Positions 50,349 through 59,452 of a stretch of 59,515 nucleotides of DNA are shown one piece after another. The DNA lies in the NCBI RefSeq assembly GCF_012568845.1, contig NZ_CP046194.1:395240-454754 (forward strand), in the 5' to 3' direction. The notes beneath the pieces were generated by a model, which made no database searches, had not been told where the DNA came from, and saw only the letters and a program-made list of their open reading frames with translations. The first letter of the stretch is position 1. Every line of letters starts with the position of its first letter. Position numbers and translations under genes: made by a program. Source of the stretch: Enterobacteriaceae endosymbiont of Donacia cincticornis (lineage in GTDB: Bacteria > Pseudomonadota > Gammaproteobacteria > Enterobacterales > Enterobacteriaceae).

Positions 50349-52079
50349 ATGTTTTATTTATTAAATTATGTAAAATATCATAATAAATTTTTAAAAAAAA
50401 TTATTTTAGGTATATTATTAGCAATAATTAATAATTTAATGAATTTATTATTATCTATAATATCTGGATCTTTATTAACTTATACTTTTTTAATCGGTAT
50501 AAAAAATAATAGTACATATTATAATTATATAATACCCATAATTCTTATCAGAATAATTTTTATAATTAAAACTATTACACAGTATTTTGAAAAGATAATT
50601 CAACACAATAATACTTTATATTTATTAAATAATTTTAGAATATTAATTTTTAATAAAATATTTCCTTTATATCCAACTAATTTAATTTCAATATTTAATA
50701 TTGACATCTTAAATATGTTAATTTCAGACATTGAAATTTTAGATTTTTTCTATATAAAAATATTTGTTCCAATAATAGTTATTATTATAATAACTATTAT
50801 AGTTTTAACTTATTTAAGTATTATAAATTTTATTTTTTTTATAATATTATTTGTTACTATATTATTTTTGATATTATTCTATTTTTTTTATTTTTATAAA
50901 AAAGGAAAAATAATAGGAGAAAAATATATTTTTTTAAAAGAAAAATACTTTTTTTATATAAATAATTTTATATTACAACATACAGAATATAAAATATTTG
51001 AAGGAATAAAACATATATCTTTTAAAATAAAAAATTTAGAATTAAAATTAGAAAATATACAATTAATAAAAAATACTTATAATATTCAATCTAAATTATT
51101 AATGAATATATTAATTAATATTAATTTATTATTAGTATTAATATATTACTATAATAGTATATCAAAATATCAAATAATATTATTTTTATTATTTTTTATT
51201 ACATTTTATAAAATATTATTTCCATTAAACAATGTTTTTCAAAATATTCATGAAATATTTTTATCAGCTAAAAAAATTTTTTATTTGATAGAAAAAAAAC
51301 CTACTGTTTTATTTGTAAAAAATAATATAAAAATAAATAATTATTTAATTTTATTAAAAATAGATAATTTATCTTTTTATTTTAATAAAAGAAATCCATA
51401 TATTTTAAAAAATATATCATTATATATAAAAAAACATCAAAAAATAGCAATTACTGGACATAATGGTAGTGGAAAATCAACATTATTTATGTTATTAACT
51501 AGAGCATGGGATCCTGTAAAAGGTAAAATTTTTTTAGATAAATATAATTTAAAAAATTGGGATTTAATTTCATTAAGAAATAATATAAGTGTAATGACTC
51601 AAAAAATATATCTTTTTAGTGATACATTAAAAAATAATATCTTATTAAATAATCAAAATAATAAAAATATTAATGATTCTTATTTAAAAAAAATTTTAAA
51701 ATTAGTAGGTTTAAAAAAATTATTAGAAAATGAAGGTTTAAATACATGGATGGGAGATGGAGGAAGATTACTTTCTGGAGGAGAATTAAAAAAATTAGGT
51801 ATTGCAAGAATTATAATCCATAATGGAAATTTAATATTATTAGATGAACCTACAGAAGGATTAGACGAAAATTCATCTTTTAAAATCATAAAGTTAATTT
51901 TATCATTTTTTAAAAAAAAAACTGTTATAATTATAACACATAATATTCATATTTTAAAAAAAATGGATTATATTTATTTGATAAATAATGGTTCTATAAT
52001 TGAAAAAGGAAAACATAATAATTTAATAAATAAAAAAGAATATTACTGGAATTATATTAAAAATAATATAATATTATAA
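50349..52079 (+). CDS. cydC: Cysteine/glutathione ABC exporter subunit CydC
   Basis: This is the partner of CydD. The 576 residues (E. coli 573) have an N-terminal six-helix membrane domain, with little conservation beyond hydrophobicity. The well-conserved ATPase has Walker A GHNGSGKS (about 370-377), signature LLSGGELKKLGIARI, Walker B LILLDEPTEGLDE and H-loop ITHN. The phrase DEPTEGLD is characteristic of CydC. In enterics aat then infA follow; here aat is deleted and infA lies 29 bases on. Confidence 0.9.
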   Translation: MFYLLNYVKYHNKFLKKIILGILLAIINNLMNLLLSIISGSLLTYTFLIGIKNNSTYYNYIIPIILIRIIFIIKTITQYFEKIIQHNNTLYLLNNFRILIFNKIFPLYPTNLISIFNIDILNMLISDIEILDFFYIKIFVPIIVIIIITIIVLTYLSIINFIFFIILFVTILFLILFYFFYFYKKGKIIGEKYIFLKEKYFFYINNFILQHTEYKIFEGIKHISFKIKNLELKLENIQLIKNTYNIQSKLLMNILININLLLVLIYYYNSISKYQIILFLLFFITFYKILFPLNNVFQNIHEIFLSAKKIFYLIEKKPTVLFVKNNIKINNYLILLKIDNLSFYFNKRNPYILKNISLYIKKHQKIAITGHNGSGKSTLFMLLTRAWDPVKGKIFLDKYNLKNWDLISLRNNISVMTQKIYLFSDTLKNNILLNNQNNKNINDSYLKKILKLVGLKKLLENEGLNTWMGDGGRLLSGGELKKLGIARIIIHNGNLILLDEPTEGLDENSSFKIIKLILSFFKKKTVIIITHNIHILKKMDYIYLINNGSIIEKGKHNNLINKKEYYWNYIKNNIIL

Positions 52080-52108
52080 TTACATCATTATATTAATAAG
52101 GAATGGTA

Positions 52109-52327
52109 ATGCCTAAAAAAGATAATATAGAAATGCAAGGAGTAGTATTAAATACATTACCTAATACTATTTTTCATGTAAAATTAGAAAACGGACATAT
52201 TATAACTGCACATATTTCAGGTAAAATGAGAAAAAATTATATTCGCATTCTTACCGGAGATAAAGTTACTGTAGAATTAACTCCATATGATTTAGAAAAA
52301 GGTAGAATAATTTTTCGTAGTCGTTAA
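52109..52327 (+). CDS. infA: Translation initiation factor IF-1
   Basis: IF-1 blocks the A site during initiation. From the ATG at 52109 the protein has 72 residues, the E. coli length, and is the most conserved product in the window (EDNIEMQG-like start, [20 protein letters not shown], then [20 protein letters not shown]). An ATG at 52103 is in frame but overlaps the AAGGA Shine-Dalgarno (52098-52102), which is correctly spaced for 52109. Confidence 0.97.
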   Translation: MPKKDNIEMQGVVLNTLPNTIFHVKLENGHIITAHISGKMRKNYIRILTGDKVTVELTPYDLEKGRIIFRSR

Positions 52328-52355
52328 ACTTTTTATATATAATATAATATAAAAT

Positions 52356-52378
52356 AAAATTAATTATTTATTAATTTT
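52356..52378. terminator. Hairpin between convergent infA and trxB
   Basis: A perfect 9-bp A-T stem, AAAATTAAT with its complement, has a TATTT loop. It overlaps the trxB stop codon and lies about 30 bases after the infA stop. Possibly a shared terminator. Confidence 0.35.
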
Positions 52379-53335
52379 ACTTAAAAATTTTTGTGCATCT
52401 AATGCTGCCATACAACCTGTAGCTGATGATGTAATTGCTTGCCTATAATTTTTATCTATAACATCACCAGCTGCAAAAATACCAGGAATACTAGTTTGTG
52501 TATAATTTAAATTATTTAAATTATCATTATTTATGGTAATATAACCATTTTTATCTAATTTTAGATATTTTTTAAATAAATTACTATTAGGGGTAGTACC
52601 TATTAATATAAATACACCAAATGTTAAAATATTTATAACATTTTTATTATTATTTATAGAATTAATATTAATACTATTAACTCCTTTTTCATCACCTAAA
52701 ATTTCTTTTAGTACATAAGGAATATGTAAAAATATTTTTTTCTTTTCTACTAAAAATTTTAATTTATTAAGTAGTATTTTTTCAGCATTAAAAATATTTT
52801 TTCTATGTATTAAATGTACTTCAGATGCAATATTAGATAAATATATTGCTTCTTCTATGGCAGTATTACCTCCACCTATAACTGAAACTATTTTATTTCG
52901 GAAAAAAAAACCATCACAAATAGCACATGAAGATACTCCTTTACCTATAAATTTTTTTTCTGAATTTAAACCTAAAAATTTTGGATTTGATCCTGTAGCG
53001 ATAATAATACTATTACATACATATGTATGTATGTTACCTTCTACAATAAAAGGTGTTTTTTTAAAATTAATAATTTTAGTTATTGTATCATTAATAATAT
53101 TAGTATTTAAAAATACTGTGTGATTATGTAAATTATCCATTAATTTTTGCCCAGTTATTTTAGGAAAATTTCCTGGCCAATTTTCTATATTAGATGTTTT
53201 TGTTAATTGACCTCCAATATTATTTCCTGTTACTAAAATAGGATTTAAATTTGCTCTTACCGCATATATAGCAGCTGTATAACCAGCAGGTCCAGAACCT
53301 ATAATAAGTAATTGTGTTTTTTTTGTATTTTTCAT
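52364..53335 (-). CDS. trxB: Thioredoxin reductase
   Basis: TrxB uses NADPH and FAD to reduce thioredoxin. The 323 residues (E. coli 321) have the FAD motif IIGSGPAGYTAAIYA, the redox pair Cys137 and Cys140 in CAICDG, the NADPH motif VIGGGNTAIEEA, and IPGIFAAGDVIDKNYRQAITSSATGCMAA at the end. It supports NrdAB and thiol balance alongside CydDC. It is convergent with infA, an orientation changed from the enteric order. Confidence 0.97.
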   Translation of the reverse strand: MKNTKKTQLLIIGSGPAGYTAAIYAVRANLNPILVTGNNIGGQLTKTSNIENWPGNFPKITGQKLMDNLHNHTVFLNTNIINDTITKIINFKKTPFIVEGNIHTYVCNSIIIATGSNPKFLGLNSEKKFIGKGVSSCAICDGFFFRNKIVSVIGGGNTAIEEAIYLSNIASEVHLIHRKNIFNAEKILLNKLKFLVEKKKIFLHIPYVLKEILGDEKGVNSININSINNNKNVINILTFGVFILIGTTPNSNLFKKYLKLDKNGYITINNDNLNNLNYTQTSIPGIFAAGDVIDKNYRQAITSSATGCMAALDAQKFLSKINK

Positions 53336-53468
53336 ATTATTTAATTAATCAAAATATTTTTAATATTATATATAAAATATTAAACAATTAATAATTTTTA
53401 AAAAAAATTTTATATAAATTTTAATTCTATAGTAAAATACTATATATATTTTTTATAAGAAAATCATT

Positions 53469-54764
53469 ATGTTAGATGTAAAATTATTACGTAATAATAT
53501 TAATTATGTATATACAATTTTAAAAAAAAGAAATTTTAATTTGGATATTAATTTAATAAATAAATTAGAAAAAGAAAGAAAATTTTTCCAAATTAAAATA
53601 GAAAAATTACAAATAGAAAAAAATAAAATATCTTATATTTTATCTAAAAAAAATGTTAATAGTATTTCTGATTTAAAACAAAAATCTATTGTTACCAATA
53701 AAAATATATTAAAATATAAATCTGTATTAAATAATATTAAAAAAAATATAAAATATATTTATTCTTCTATTCCTAATTTACCACTTGAAGAAGTTCCTAT
53801 AGGAATTAATAAAACAAAAAATAAAGAAATTAAAAAATGGGGTAAAATACCCGATTATGATTTTATGATAAAAGATCATTTAGAATTAGGTTTATTACAT
53901 AAAGGAATCGATATTGAATCTGGTGTTAATTTAAGTGGATCAAAATTTTTTGTACTAAGAGGAATAATAGCTTATTTACATAGAATACTTATTCAATTTA
54001 TGTTAGACATTCATGTAAATCAACATAATTATCAAGAAATTTATGTTCCTTATATAGTAAAACAAGAAACTTTATATGGGACAGGACAATTACCTAAATT
54101 TAGTAAAGATCTTTTTCATATACAAAATTTTAAAAATAATAGTACATGTAAATATTTTTTAATTCCTACAGCAGAAGTACCATTAACTAATTTAGTATAT
54201 AATAAAATTATTGAAGAAAATAAATTGCCTATTAAATATGTTGCTCATACTCCTTGTTTTAGATCTGAAGTTGGTTCATATGGTCAATATAATAAAGGAT
54301 TAATACGTACACATCAATTTGATAAAGTAGAATTAGTACAATTAGTAAAACCACAATATTCTATAAAAACCTTAGAACAAATTACTACACATGCAGAAAA
54401 AATATTACAATTATTAAATCTACCATATAGAAAAGTATTATTATGTACAGGAGATATGAGTTTTGCATCAAGTAAAACTTATGATTTAGAAGTATGGTTT
54501 CCTTCAAAAAAACAATATTATGAAATATCTTCTTGTTCTAATATGGGTGATTTTCAATCTAGAAGAATAAAAGCTAGATATAGAAGAATAAAAGATAAAA
54601 AAATTAAATTTATACATACTTTAAATGGTTCTGGATTAGCTGTAGGTAGAACATTAGCCGCAATTATGGAAAACTATCAACTTAAAAACGGAAATATTAA
54701 AATACCTAGTATTCTTCAATCTTATATGAATGGTATGAAATATATCAAAACAAAAAAAATTTAA
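53469..54764 (+). CDS. serS: Seryl-tRNA synthetase
   Basis: SerS charges tRNA-Ser. The 431 residues (E. coli 430) begin MLDVKLLRNNINYVYTILKKR. The long N-terminal coiled-coil arm (about 25-100) that binds the tRNA is present. The class II motifs include TAEVPLTNL, FRSEVGSYGQYNKGLIRTHQFDKVELV, SSCSNMGDFQSRR and LNGSGLAVGRTLAAIMENYQ. trxB, divergent and upstream, is also its neighbourhood partner in enterics. Confidence 0.97.
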   Translation: MLDVKLLRNNINYVYTILKKRNFNLDINLINKLEKERKFFQIKIEKLQIEKNKISYILSKKNVNSISDLKQKSIVTNKNILKYKSVLNNIKKNIKYIYSSIPNLPLEEVPIGINKTKNKEIKKWGKIPDYDFMIKDHLELGLLHKGIDIESGVNLSGSKFFVLRGIIAYLHRILIQFMLDIHVNQHNYQEIYVPYIVKQETLYGTGQLPKFSKDLFHIQNFKNNSTCKYFLIPTAEVPLTNLVYNKIIEENKLPIKYVAHTPCFRSEVGSYGQYNKGLIRTHQFDKVELVQLVKPQYSIKTLEQITTHAEKILQLLNLPYRKVLLCTGDMSFASSKTYDLEVWFPSKKQYYEISSCSNMGDFQSRRIKARYRRIKDKKIKFIHTLNGSGLAVGRTLAAIMENYQLKNGNIKIPSILQSYMNGMKYIKTKKI

Positions 54765-54767
54765 TAA

Positions 54768-55247
54768 TTATAATTTTTGTTCAAATAAATTTTGGATAGA
54801 ATTATATAAATTAATAGTCTTAAAAAGACGAGTAGGTACTACAAAAATAGTATCATCACCTGCAATAGTTCCTAATATACCTTCTGATTTTCCTAAAGAA
54901 TCTAATAATCTTGCTATTAGTTGTGCAGCTCCTGGACTTGTATGAATAATAATTAAAACATCATTATAATCGATGTCTAATACTAGATTTTTTAATGGAC
55001 TTGTTGTATTAGGAATATTTAATTCTAAGGGAAAACAATATACCATTTCCATTCTTGTATTTCTAATTCTTACTGCACCAAATTTAGTTAACATTCTAGA
55101 TACTTTAGATTGATTAATATTATGAAATCCTTCTTCTTGTAAAGCACGAACAATTTCAATTTGAGTACTAAATTTTTCTTGTTTTATTAAATTTTTAAAT
55201 GTTTTAATTAAATTAGCTTTTTTTTTTTTTATAGAAATTACACTCAT
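54768..55247 (-). CDS. argR: Arginine repressor ArgR
   Basis: ArgR is a hexameric, arginine-dependent repressor of arginine genes and an accessory factor of Xer recombination at cer. From the ATG at 55247 it has 159 residues (E. coli 156). The winged helix carries [21 protein letters not shown]. The C-terminal arginine-binding and hexamer domain [20 protein letters not shown] and [10 protein letters not shown] is almost unchanged. An in-frame TTG at 55259 is less likely: GGTG is well spaced for 55247. A 13-A run (55218-55230 on the plus strand as T) is in frame near the start. Confidence 0.95.
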   Translation of the reverse strand: MSVISIKKKKANLIKTFKNLIKQEKFSTQIEIVRALQEEGFHNINQSKVSRMLTKFGAVRIRNTRMEMVYCFPLELNIPNTTSPLKNLVLDIDYNDVLIIIHTSPGAAQLIARLLDSLGKSEGILGTIAGDDTIFVVPTRLFKTINLYNSIQNLFEQKL

Positions 55248-55350
55248 AAAGTTCACCAAAAAAACAAAAGAAAAATATTTTTTTTAAAAAAAAATTTATT
55301 ATATTATTTATTCTGTTTTATTAAAATAATTTTAAAAATAAAAAGACTAA

Positions 55351-55379
55351 TTGCATTTGTTACGCGTATATATTATCAT
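55351..55379 (+). promoter_or_regulatory. Candidate promoter for rplM-rpsI
   Basis: TTGCAT (55351-55356) and TATCAT (55374-55379) are separated by 17 bases. They lie in the only G/C-bearing patch (TTGCATTTGTTACGCGTA) of the 204-base argR/rplM divergent gap. The conserved patch suggests function, though the -35 match is only partial. It could equally serve argR on the other strand. Confidence 0.35.
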
Positions 55380-55416
55380 AATTTAATACAAATATGTATT
55401 TTTTTATTAAAAAATT

Positions 55417-55451
55417 AAAAATAAATAATTTTATTTAAATTATTTATTTTT
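55417..55451 (+). promoter_or_regulatory. 15-bp hairpin in the rplM leader
   Basis: A perfect 15-bp inverted repeat (55417-55431 with 55437-55451, TATTT loop) ends just before the GGAT Shine-Dalgarno of rplM. In enterics the rplM-rpsI operon is autoregulated by L13 at its leader. A matching role here is a guess from position. Confidence 0.45.
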
Positions 55452-55463
55452 TGGATATATAAA

Positions 55464-55886
55464 ATGAATATTTTGTTAAATAAAAAAATTGATCGTCAAT
55501 GGTTCCTTATAAATGCAAAAAATAAAATTTTAGGAAGATTATCTAGTATTATCACCCATTACTTAATAGGTAAACATAAAATTTCATATTTACCTCATAT
55601 TGATATAGGTGATTATATTATAGTGATAAATGCCAACAAAATTAAAATAACTGGAAATAAATTAAAAAATAAATTTTATTTTAGTCATAGTGAATATGCA
55701 GGTGGATTAAAAAAAATCTCATTAGAAAAATTAATGATAAAAAATCCTTGTAAAGTTATTCAACATTCTGTTAGAGGAATGTTACCTAAAAATAAATTAG
55801 GAACATTAATGTTAAATAGATTAAAAATTTATACAGGGGAAACACATAAACATATAGCACAAAAAAATAATATTTTAAATATTTAA
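55464..55886 (+). CDS. rplM: 50S ribosomal protein L13
   Basis: L13 is an early assembly protein of the large subunit. The 140 residues (E. coli 142) include RQWFLINAKNKILGRLSSII, GDYIIVINANKIKITGNK, the YAGGLKKISLEK segment and VRGMLPKNKLGTLMLNRLKIY. rpsI follows 24 bases later, the universal order. Confidence 0.97.
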   Translation: MNILLNKKIDRQWFLINAKNKILGRLSSIITHYLIGKHKISYLPHIDIGDYIIVINANKIKITGNKLKNKFYFSHSEYAGGLKKISLEKLMIKNPCKVIQHSVRGMLPKNKLGTLMLNRLKIYTGETHKHIAQKNNILNI

Positions 55887-55910
55887 TTATTTTATAAAGG
55901 ATATATATTT

Positions 55911-56309
55911 ATGAATAAAATAAATTGTAATTATCATACAATAGGACGAAGAAAAAGTTCTTCTTCTAGAGTTTTTATGAAAATAGGAACTGGTAATATT
56001 TTAATTAATAAAAAAAAAATAAATACTTTTTTTACTAGAAATACACATCGTATTATGGCATTAAAACCTTTACAATTAATTGAAATGCATAATAAATTTG
56101 ATTTATATATTACTGTTAAAGGAGGAGGTATTTCAGGACAAGCTGGAGCGATTAGACATGGTATTACAAGAGCTTTAATAAAATATGATAATTTTTTTAG
56201 AAAAAATTTAAAAAAAGCAGGTTTTATTACTAGAGATGATCGTAAAGTAGAACGTAAAAAATTTGGTTTTAAAAAAGCAAGACGTAGTCCACAATTTTCG
56301 AAACGTTAA
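55911..56309 (+). CDS. rpsI: 30S ribosomal protein S9
   Basis: S9 contacts P-site tRNA through its C-terminal tail. The 132 residues (E. coli 130) have [46 protein letters not shown] and the basic tail [31 protein letters not shown] lies upstream of the ATG as Shine-Dalgarno. It is the second gene of the rplM operon. Confidence 0.97.
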   Translation: MNKINCNYHTIGRRKSSSSRVFMKIGTGNILINKKKINTFFTRNTHRIMALKPLQLIEMHNKFDLYITVKGGGISGQAGAIRHGITRALIKYDNFFRKNLKKAGFITRDDRKVERKKFGFKKARRSPQFSKR

Positions 56310-56390
56310 AATTTTACTTATTTTAAATAAATTTTATATAAAAAAAATTAATTATTTTTAATCATTTTATTAGTATTTATAGAGTTTAAT

Positions 56391-57650
56391 ATGGATAAAT
56401 TTTTGATACAAGGTCCAGTACAATTAAAAGGAGAAGTTAATATTTCTGGATCAAAAAATTCTGCTTTACCTATTTTATTTGCATCACTTTTAACAAATGA
56501 ATTAATAGAAATTAAAAATATTCCTAAATTAAAAGATATAGATGTAACTATTAAACTACTTTTAACATTAGGTGTAAAGATAAAAAAAGGTAAATCATTA
56601 ATAATAAATGCAAATAACTTATATAAAAATTATATACTTCCTAAAAAATTAATTCAATCTATTAGAGCTTCTATTTGGTTAATAAGTCCATTATTAATTC
56701 GTTTTAAAAAAATAAAAATATATTTACCAGGTGGATGTTCTATAGGAAGAAGACCAATTGATTTACATATTAAAAATTTAAAAAAATTAGGTGCTAATAT
56801 TTATATTAAAAATGAGTTTATTATAGCATCTATAAATAATAGATTTCAGGGTGCTTACATTTTTATGAAAAAAAGTAGTGTAGGAGCTACAATAAATAGT
56901 ATTTTAGCAGCAATTTATGCTAATAATATAACTATCATTGAAAATGCAGCTAGAGAACCTGAAATAGAAGATTTAATTAATTTTTTAAATATGATAGGTG
57001 CAAATATTAGAGGAGGAGGAACCAAAAAAATTATAATTAAAGGTGTTAAAAAATTAACAGGAGGTATTTATACTATAATGCCGGATCGAATTGAAACTGG
57101 AACTTTTTTAATAGCTGCTGCTCTATCTCGAGGTAAAGTTTTATGTAAAAATACTAATCCTAAAAATTTAGATATTTTGTTTAAAAAATTAAAACATGTA
57201 GGTGCAAAAATTAAAATAGGTAAAGATTGGTGTAGCCTTAATATGAATAATAAAAGACCTAAAGCTATTGATATTATTACAGGTCCATATCCTAAATTTC
57301 CTACTGATATACAACCTCAATTTACTTTATTAAATTGTATTGCATTAGGTAAAAGTATAATAACAGAAACTGTGTTTGAAAATCGTTTTTTATACATATA
57401 TGAATTAATAAAAATGGGAGCAAAAATTTTTATTAAAAATAATAAAGTATTTTGTCAAGGTGTAAATTTACTTTATGGTTCTGAAATTGAAGCAACCGAT
57501 TTAAGAGCTGCAATAAGTTTAGTTTTAGCTGGATGTATCGCTACTGGCATAACTATTATTAATAATATTAATTATATTGATCGTGGTTATGAAAATATAG
57601 AAAATAAATTAATTAATTTAGGTGCTAGAATTATAAGATTAAAAAATTAA
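56391..57650 (+). CDS. murA: UDP-N-acetylglucosamine 1-carboxyvinyltransferase MurA
   Basis: MurA performs the first committed step of peptidoglycan synthesis, using PEP. The 419 residues match E. coli in length. The catalytic Cys116 is in LPGGCSIGRRPIDLH. NISGSKNSALPILFASLL, ENAAREPEIEDLI, MPDRIETGTFLIAAA and TDIQPQF are conserved. Its presence suggests a cell wall is still made. It is also the target class of fosfomycin, which acts on that Cys. Confidence 0.97.
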   Translation: MDKFLIQGPVQLKGEVNISGSKNSALPILFASLLTNELIEIKNIPKLKDIDVTIKLLLTLGVKIKKGKSLIINANNLYKNYILPKKLIQSIRASIWLISPLLIRFKKIKIYLPGGCSIGRRPIDLHIKNLKKLGANIYIKNEFIIASINNRFQGAYIFMKKSSVGATINSILAAIYANNITIIENAAREPEIEDLINFLNMIGANIRGGGTKKIIIKGVKKLTGGIYTIMPDRIETGTFLIAAALSRGKVLCKNTNPKNLDILFKKLKHVGAKIKIGKDWCSLNMNNKRPKAIDIITGPYPKFPTDIQPQFTLLNCIALGKSIITETVFENRFLYIYELIKMGAKIFIKNNKVFCQGVNLLYGSEIEATDLRAAISLVLAGCIATGITIINNINYIDRGYENIENKLINLGARIIRLKN

Positions 57651-57722
57651 ATTTATTAATATAAAATATATTAAATATATAATAATTTTATATTAATAAA
57701 ATTTTTATAAGGATTATAGTTA

Positions 57723-58040
57723 ATGTATGCTATTTTTGATAATTATGGAAAACAATATAAAGTTATACAAGGACAAATTATTCAATTAGAAAAAATACAA
57801 AGTATTATTGGTAGTAAAATTGAATTTAATAATGTTTTATTAATTTTTAATAAAAATAAATTAAACATAGGTAATCCTATAATTCCTGGAGGAAAAATTA
57901 TAGCAGAAATAATATCACATGAAAAAAAAAAAAAAATAAAAATAATAAAATTCCGTAGAAGAAAGCATTATCGTAAAACACAAGGTCATCGTCAACTATT
58001 TACTAATATAAAAATTATTAAAATTACATCTTTAATATAA
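57723..58040 (+). CDS. rplU: 50S ribosomal protein L21
   Basis: L21 binds 23S rRNA. The 105 residues (E. coli 103) begin MYAIFDNYGKQYKVIQGQII and contain the C-terminal KIIKFRRRKHYRKTQGHRQ. A 14-A run (57922-57935) lies in frame. It opens the rplU-rpmA-obgE operon; rpmA is 12 bases downstream. Confidence 0.97.
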   Translation: MYAIFDNYGKQYKVIQGQIIQLEKIQSIIGSKIEFNNVLLIFNKNKLNIGNPIIPGGKIIAEIISHEKKKKIKIIKFRRRKHYRKTQGHRQLFTNIKIIKITSLI

Positions 58041-58052
58041 AAGGAAGAAAAT

Positions 58053-58310
58053 ATGGCACATAAAAAAGCAGGAGGATCATCTCGAAATGGCAGAGATTCA
58101 CATGCTAAAAGATTAGGAATAAAATGTTATGGAGGAGAAAAAGTAAAACCTGGTTATATTTTAATAAGACAAAGAGGTACTAAATTTCATGCAGGAAATA
58201 ATGTAGGATGTGGTAAAGATCATACTTTATTTGCTAAAATAAATGGTATTGTAAAATTTACTCACAAAGGAATACGGAAAAAATCATATATTAATATTAT
58301 TAATATATAA
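58053..58310 (+). CDS. rpmA: 50S ribosomal protein L27
   Basis: L27 has a flexible N-terminal tail that reaches the peptidyl-transferase centre. The 85 residues (E. coli 85) begin [20 protein letters not shown] and include [14 protein letters not shown] and [15 protein letters not shown]. An AAAGGAAG Shine-Dalgarno precedes the ATG. It is among the best conserved products here. Confidence 0.97.
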   Translation: MAHKKAGGSSRNGRDSHAKRLGIKCYGGEKVKPGYILIRQRGTKFHAGNNVGCGKDHTLFAKINGIVKFTHKGIRKKSYINIINI

Positions 58311-58378
58311 ATAAATGTTAATAGTTTATTAATTTTTATTAAAATATATTTAAATATATTTTATAAAATGGAGTTAAA

Positions 58379-59410
58379 ATGAAGTTTTTTGATGAAGTAA
58401 TTATATATATTAAAGCAGGTAAAGGAGGAGATGGATGTATTAGTTTTTATCGTGCAAAATTCCTTCCTAAAGGAGGTCCAGACGGAGGTAATGGAGGAAA
58501 AGGAGGGAATATATATATAATAGCTAATCATAATATTAATAATTTAAAAAATTTTCATTATAAAAATAATTATGTAGCTGGTAATGGTTTAGACGGACAA
58601 AATCGGAAACGTACTGGAAAAAATGGGAAAAATTTAATTATTCAAGTTCCATTAGGTACAAAAATTATTGATATAGAAAAAAATATAGTTTTAATACATT
58701 TAAAAAATGAAAACCAAATGTTTTTAATTGCAAAAGGTGGAAAAAATGGATTAGGAAATATTAATTTTAAATCTTCTATAAATAGAACTCCATATAAAAA
58801 AACTATAGGTGATTTAGGAGAAATAAAAAAAATTAAACTAGAATTAATTTTAAAAATAAATATAGGTATTTTAGGTTTACCTAATTCTGGAAAATCAACG
58901 TTTATTAAAAATATATCTTCAGCTAAAACTAAGATTGGTAATTATATTTTTACTACTACAAAACCTATTTTAGGTATTATTAAAAATAAATTAGATTATT
59001 CTAATATTTCTATATTAGATGTACCAGGTATTATTAAAAATTCTTTTTCAGGGAAAGGATTAGGTTTAGATTTTATTAAACATTTTAAACATTGTAATTT
59101 AATTTTTTTTGTTATAGATATATCAATTATCAATATAAAAGATAATATATCTAATACTTTAGATATAATCTATAATGAGATTATAAAATATGATAAGGCA
59201 TTATTGTTAAAAGAACAATGGATCATTTTTAATAAAATTGACTTGTTACATAACTCAAATTATTTGATATCTTCTATCAAAAAAGTTTTAACAAAATATC
59301 ATTATATAAAAAAATTTTATTTAGTATCATCTAAAAATAATATTGGAATAAAAAAATTATATATGGATATTTCAAATTATTTATATAATTTAAAAAATAT
59401 AAAATATTAA
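58379..59410 (+). CDS. obgE: GTPase ObgE (CgtA), 50S assembly factor
   Basis: ObgE binds the 50S subunit and links its assembly to nucleotide state. The 343 residues (E. coli 390) have the glycine-rich Obg fold (KGGPDGGNGGKGG, about 31-43). The G domain has GLPNSGKST (about 166-173), DVPGII and NKID. The acidic C-terminal tail of enteric ObgE is missing, which explains the shorter length. A GGAG Shine-Dalgarno precedes the ATG. A hairpin follows. Confidence 0.96.
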   Translation: MKFFDEVIIYIKAGKGGDGCISFYRAKFLPKGGPDGGNGGKGGNIYIIANHNINNLKNFHYKNNYVAGNGLDGQNRKRTGKNGKNLIIQVPLGTKIIDIEKNIVLIHLKNENQMFLIAKGGKNGLGNINFKSSINRTPYKKTIGDLGEIKKIKLELILKINIGILGLPNSGKSTFIKNISSAKTKIGNYIFTTTKPILGIIKNKLDYSNISILDVPGIIKNSFSGKGLGLDFIKHFKHCNLIFFVIDISIINIKDNISNTLDIIYNEIIKYDKALLLKEQWIIFNKIDLLHNSNYLISSIKKVLTKYHYIKKFYLVSSKNNIGIKKLYMDISNYLYNLKNIKY

Positions 59411-59419
59411 TTTTTATTT

Positions 59420-59452
59420 ATAAAATTATATACATCTTTTATATAATTTTAT
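59420..59452 (+). terminator. Hairpin after obgE
   Basis: A perfect 13-bp A-T inverted repeat (59420-59432 with 59440-59452) with a seven-base loop begins nine bases after the obgE stop and is followed by TATTCTT. It is the likely end of the rplU-rpmA-obgE transcript. The remaining bases to the window edge show no gene. Confidence 0.55.

Noticed and set aside
48599..52079. Annotation of the two ABC exporters as mdlA/mdlB
   Set aside because: The first has CydD-type stretches (HDYYHQYIPQ, DRLKGIETIRIF, LSIGQ) and the second has DEPTEGLD typical of CydC. The following infA and trxB match the cyd neighbourhood.
55260..55463. ARG boxes for autoregulation of argR
   Set aside because: The spacer has a 15-bp A-T palindrome, but no TGAAT...ATTCA pair that I could accept as an ARG box.
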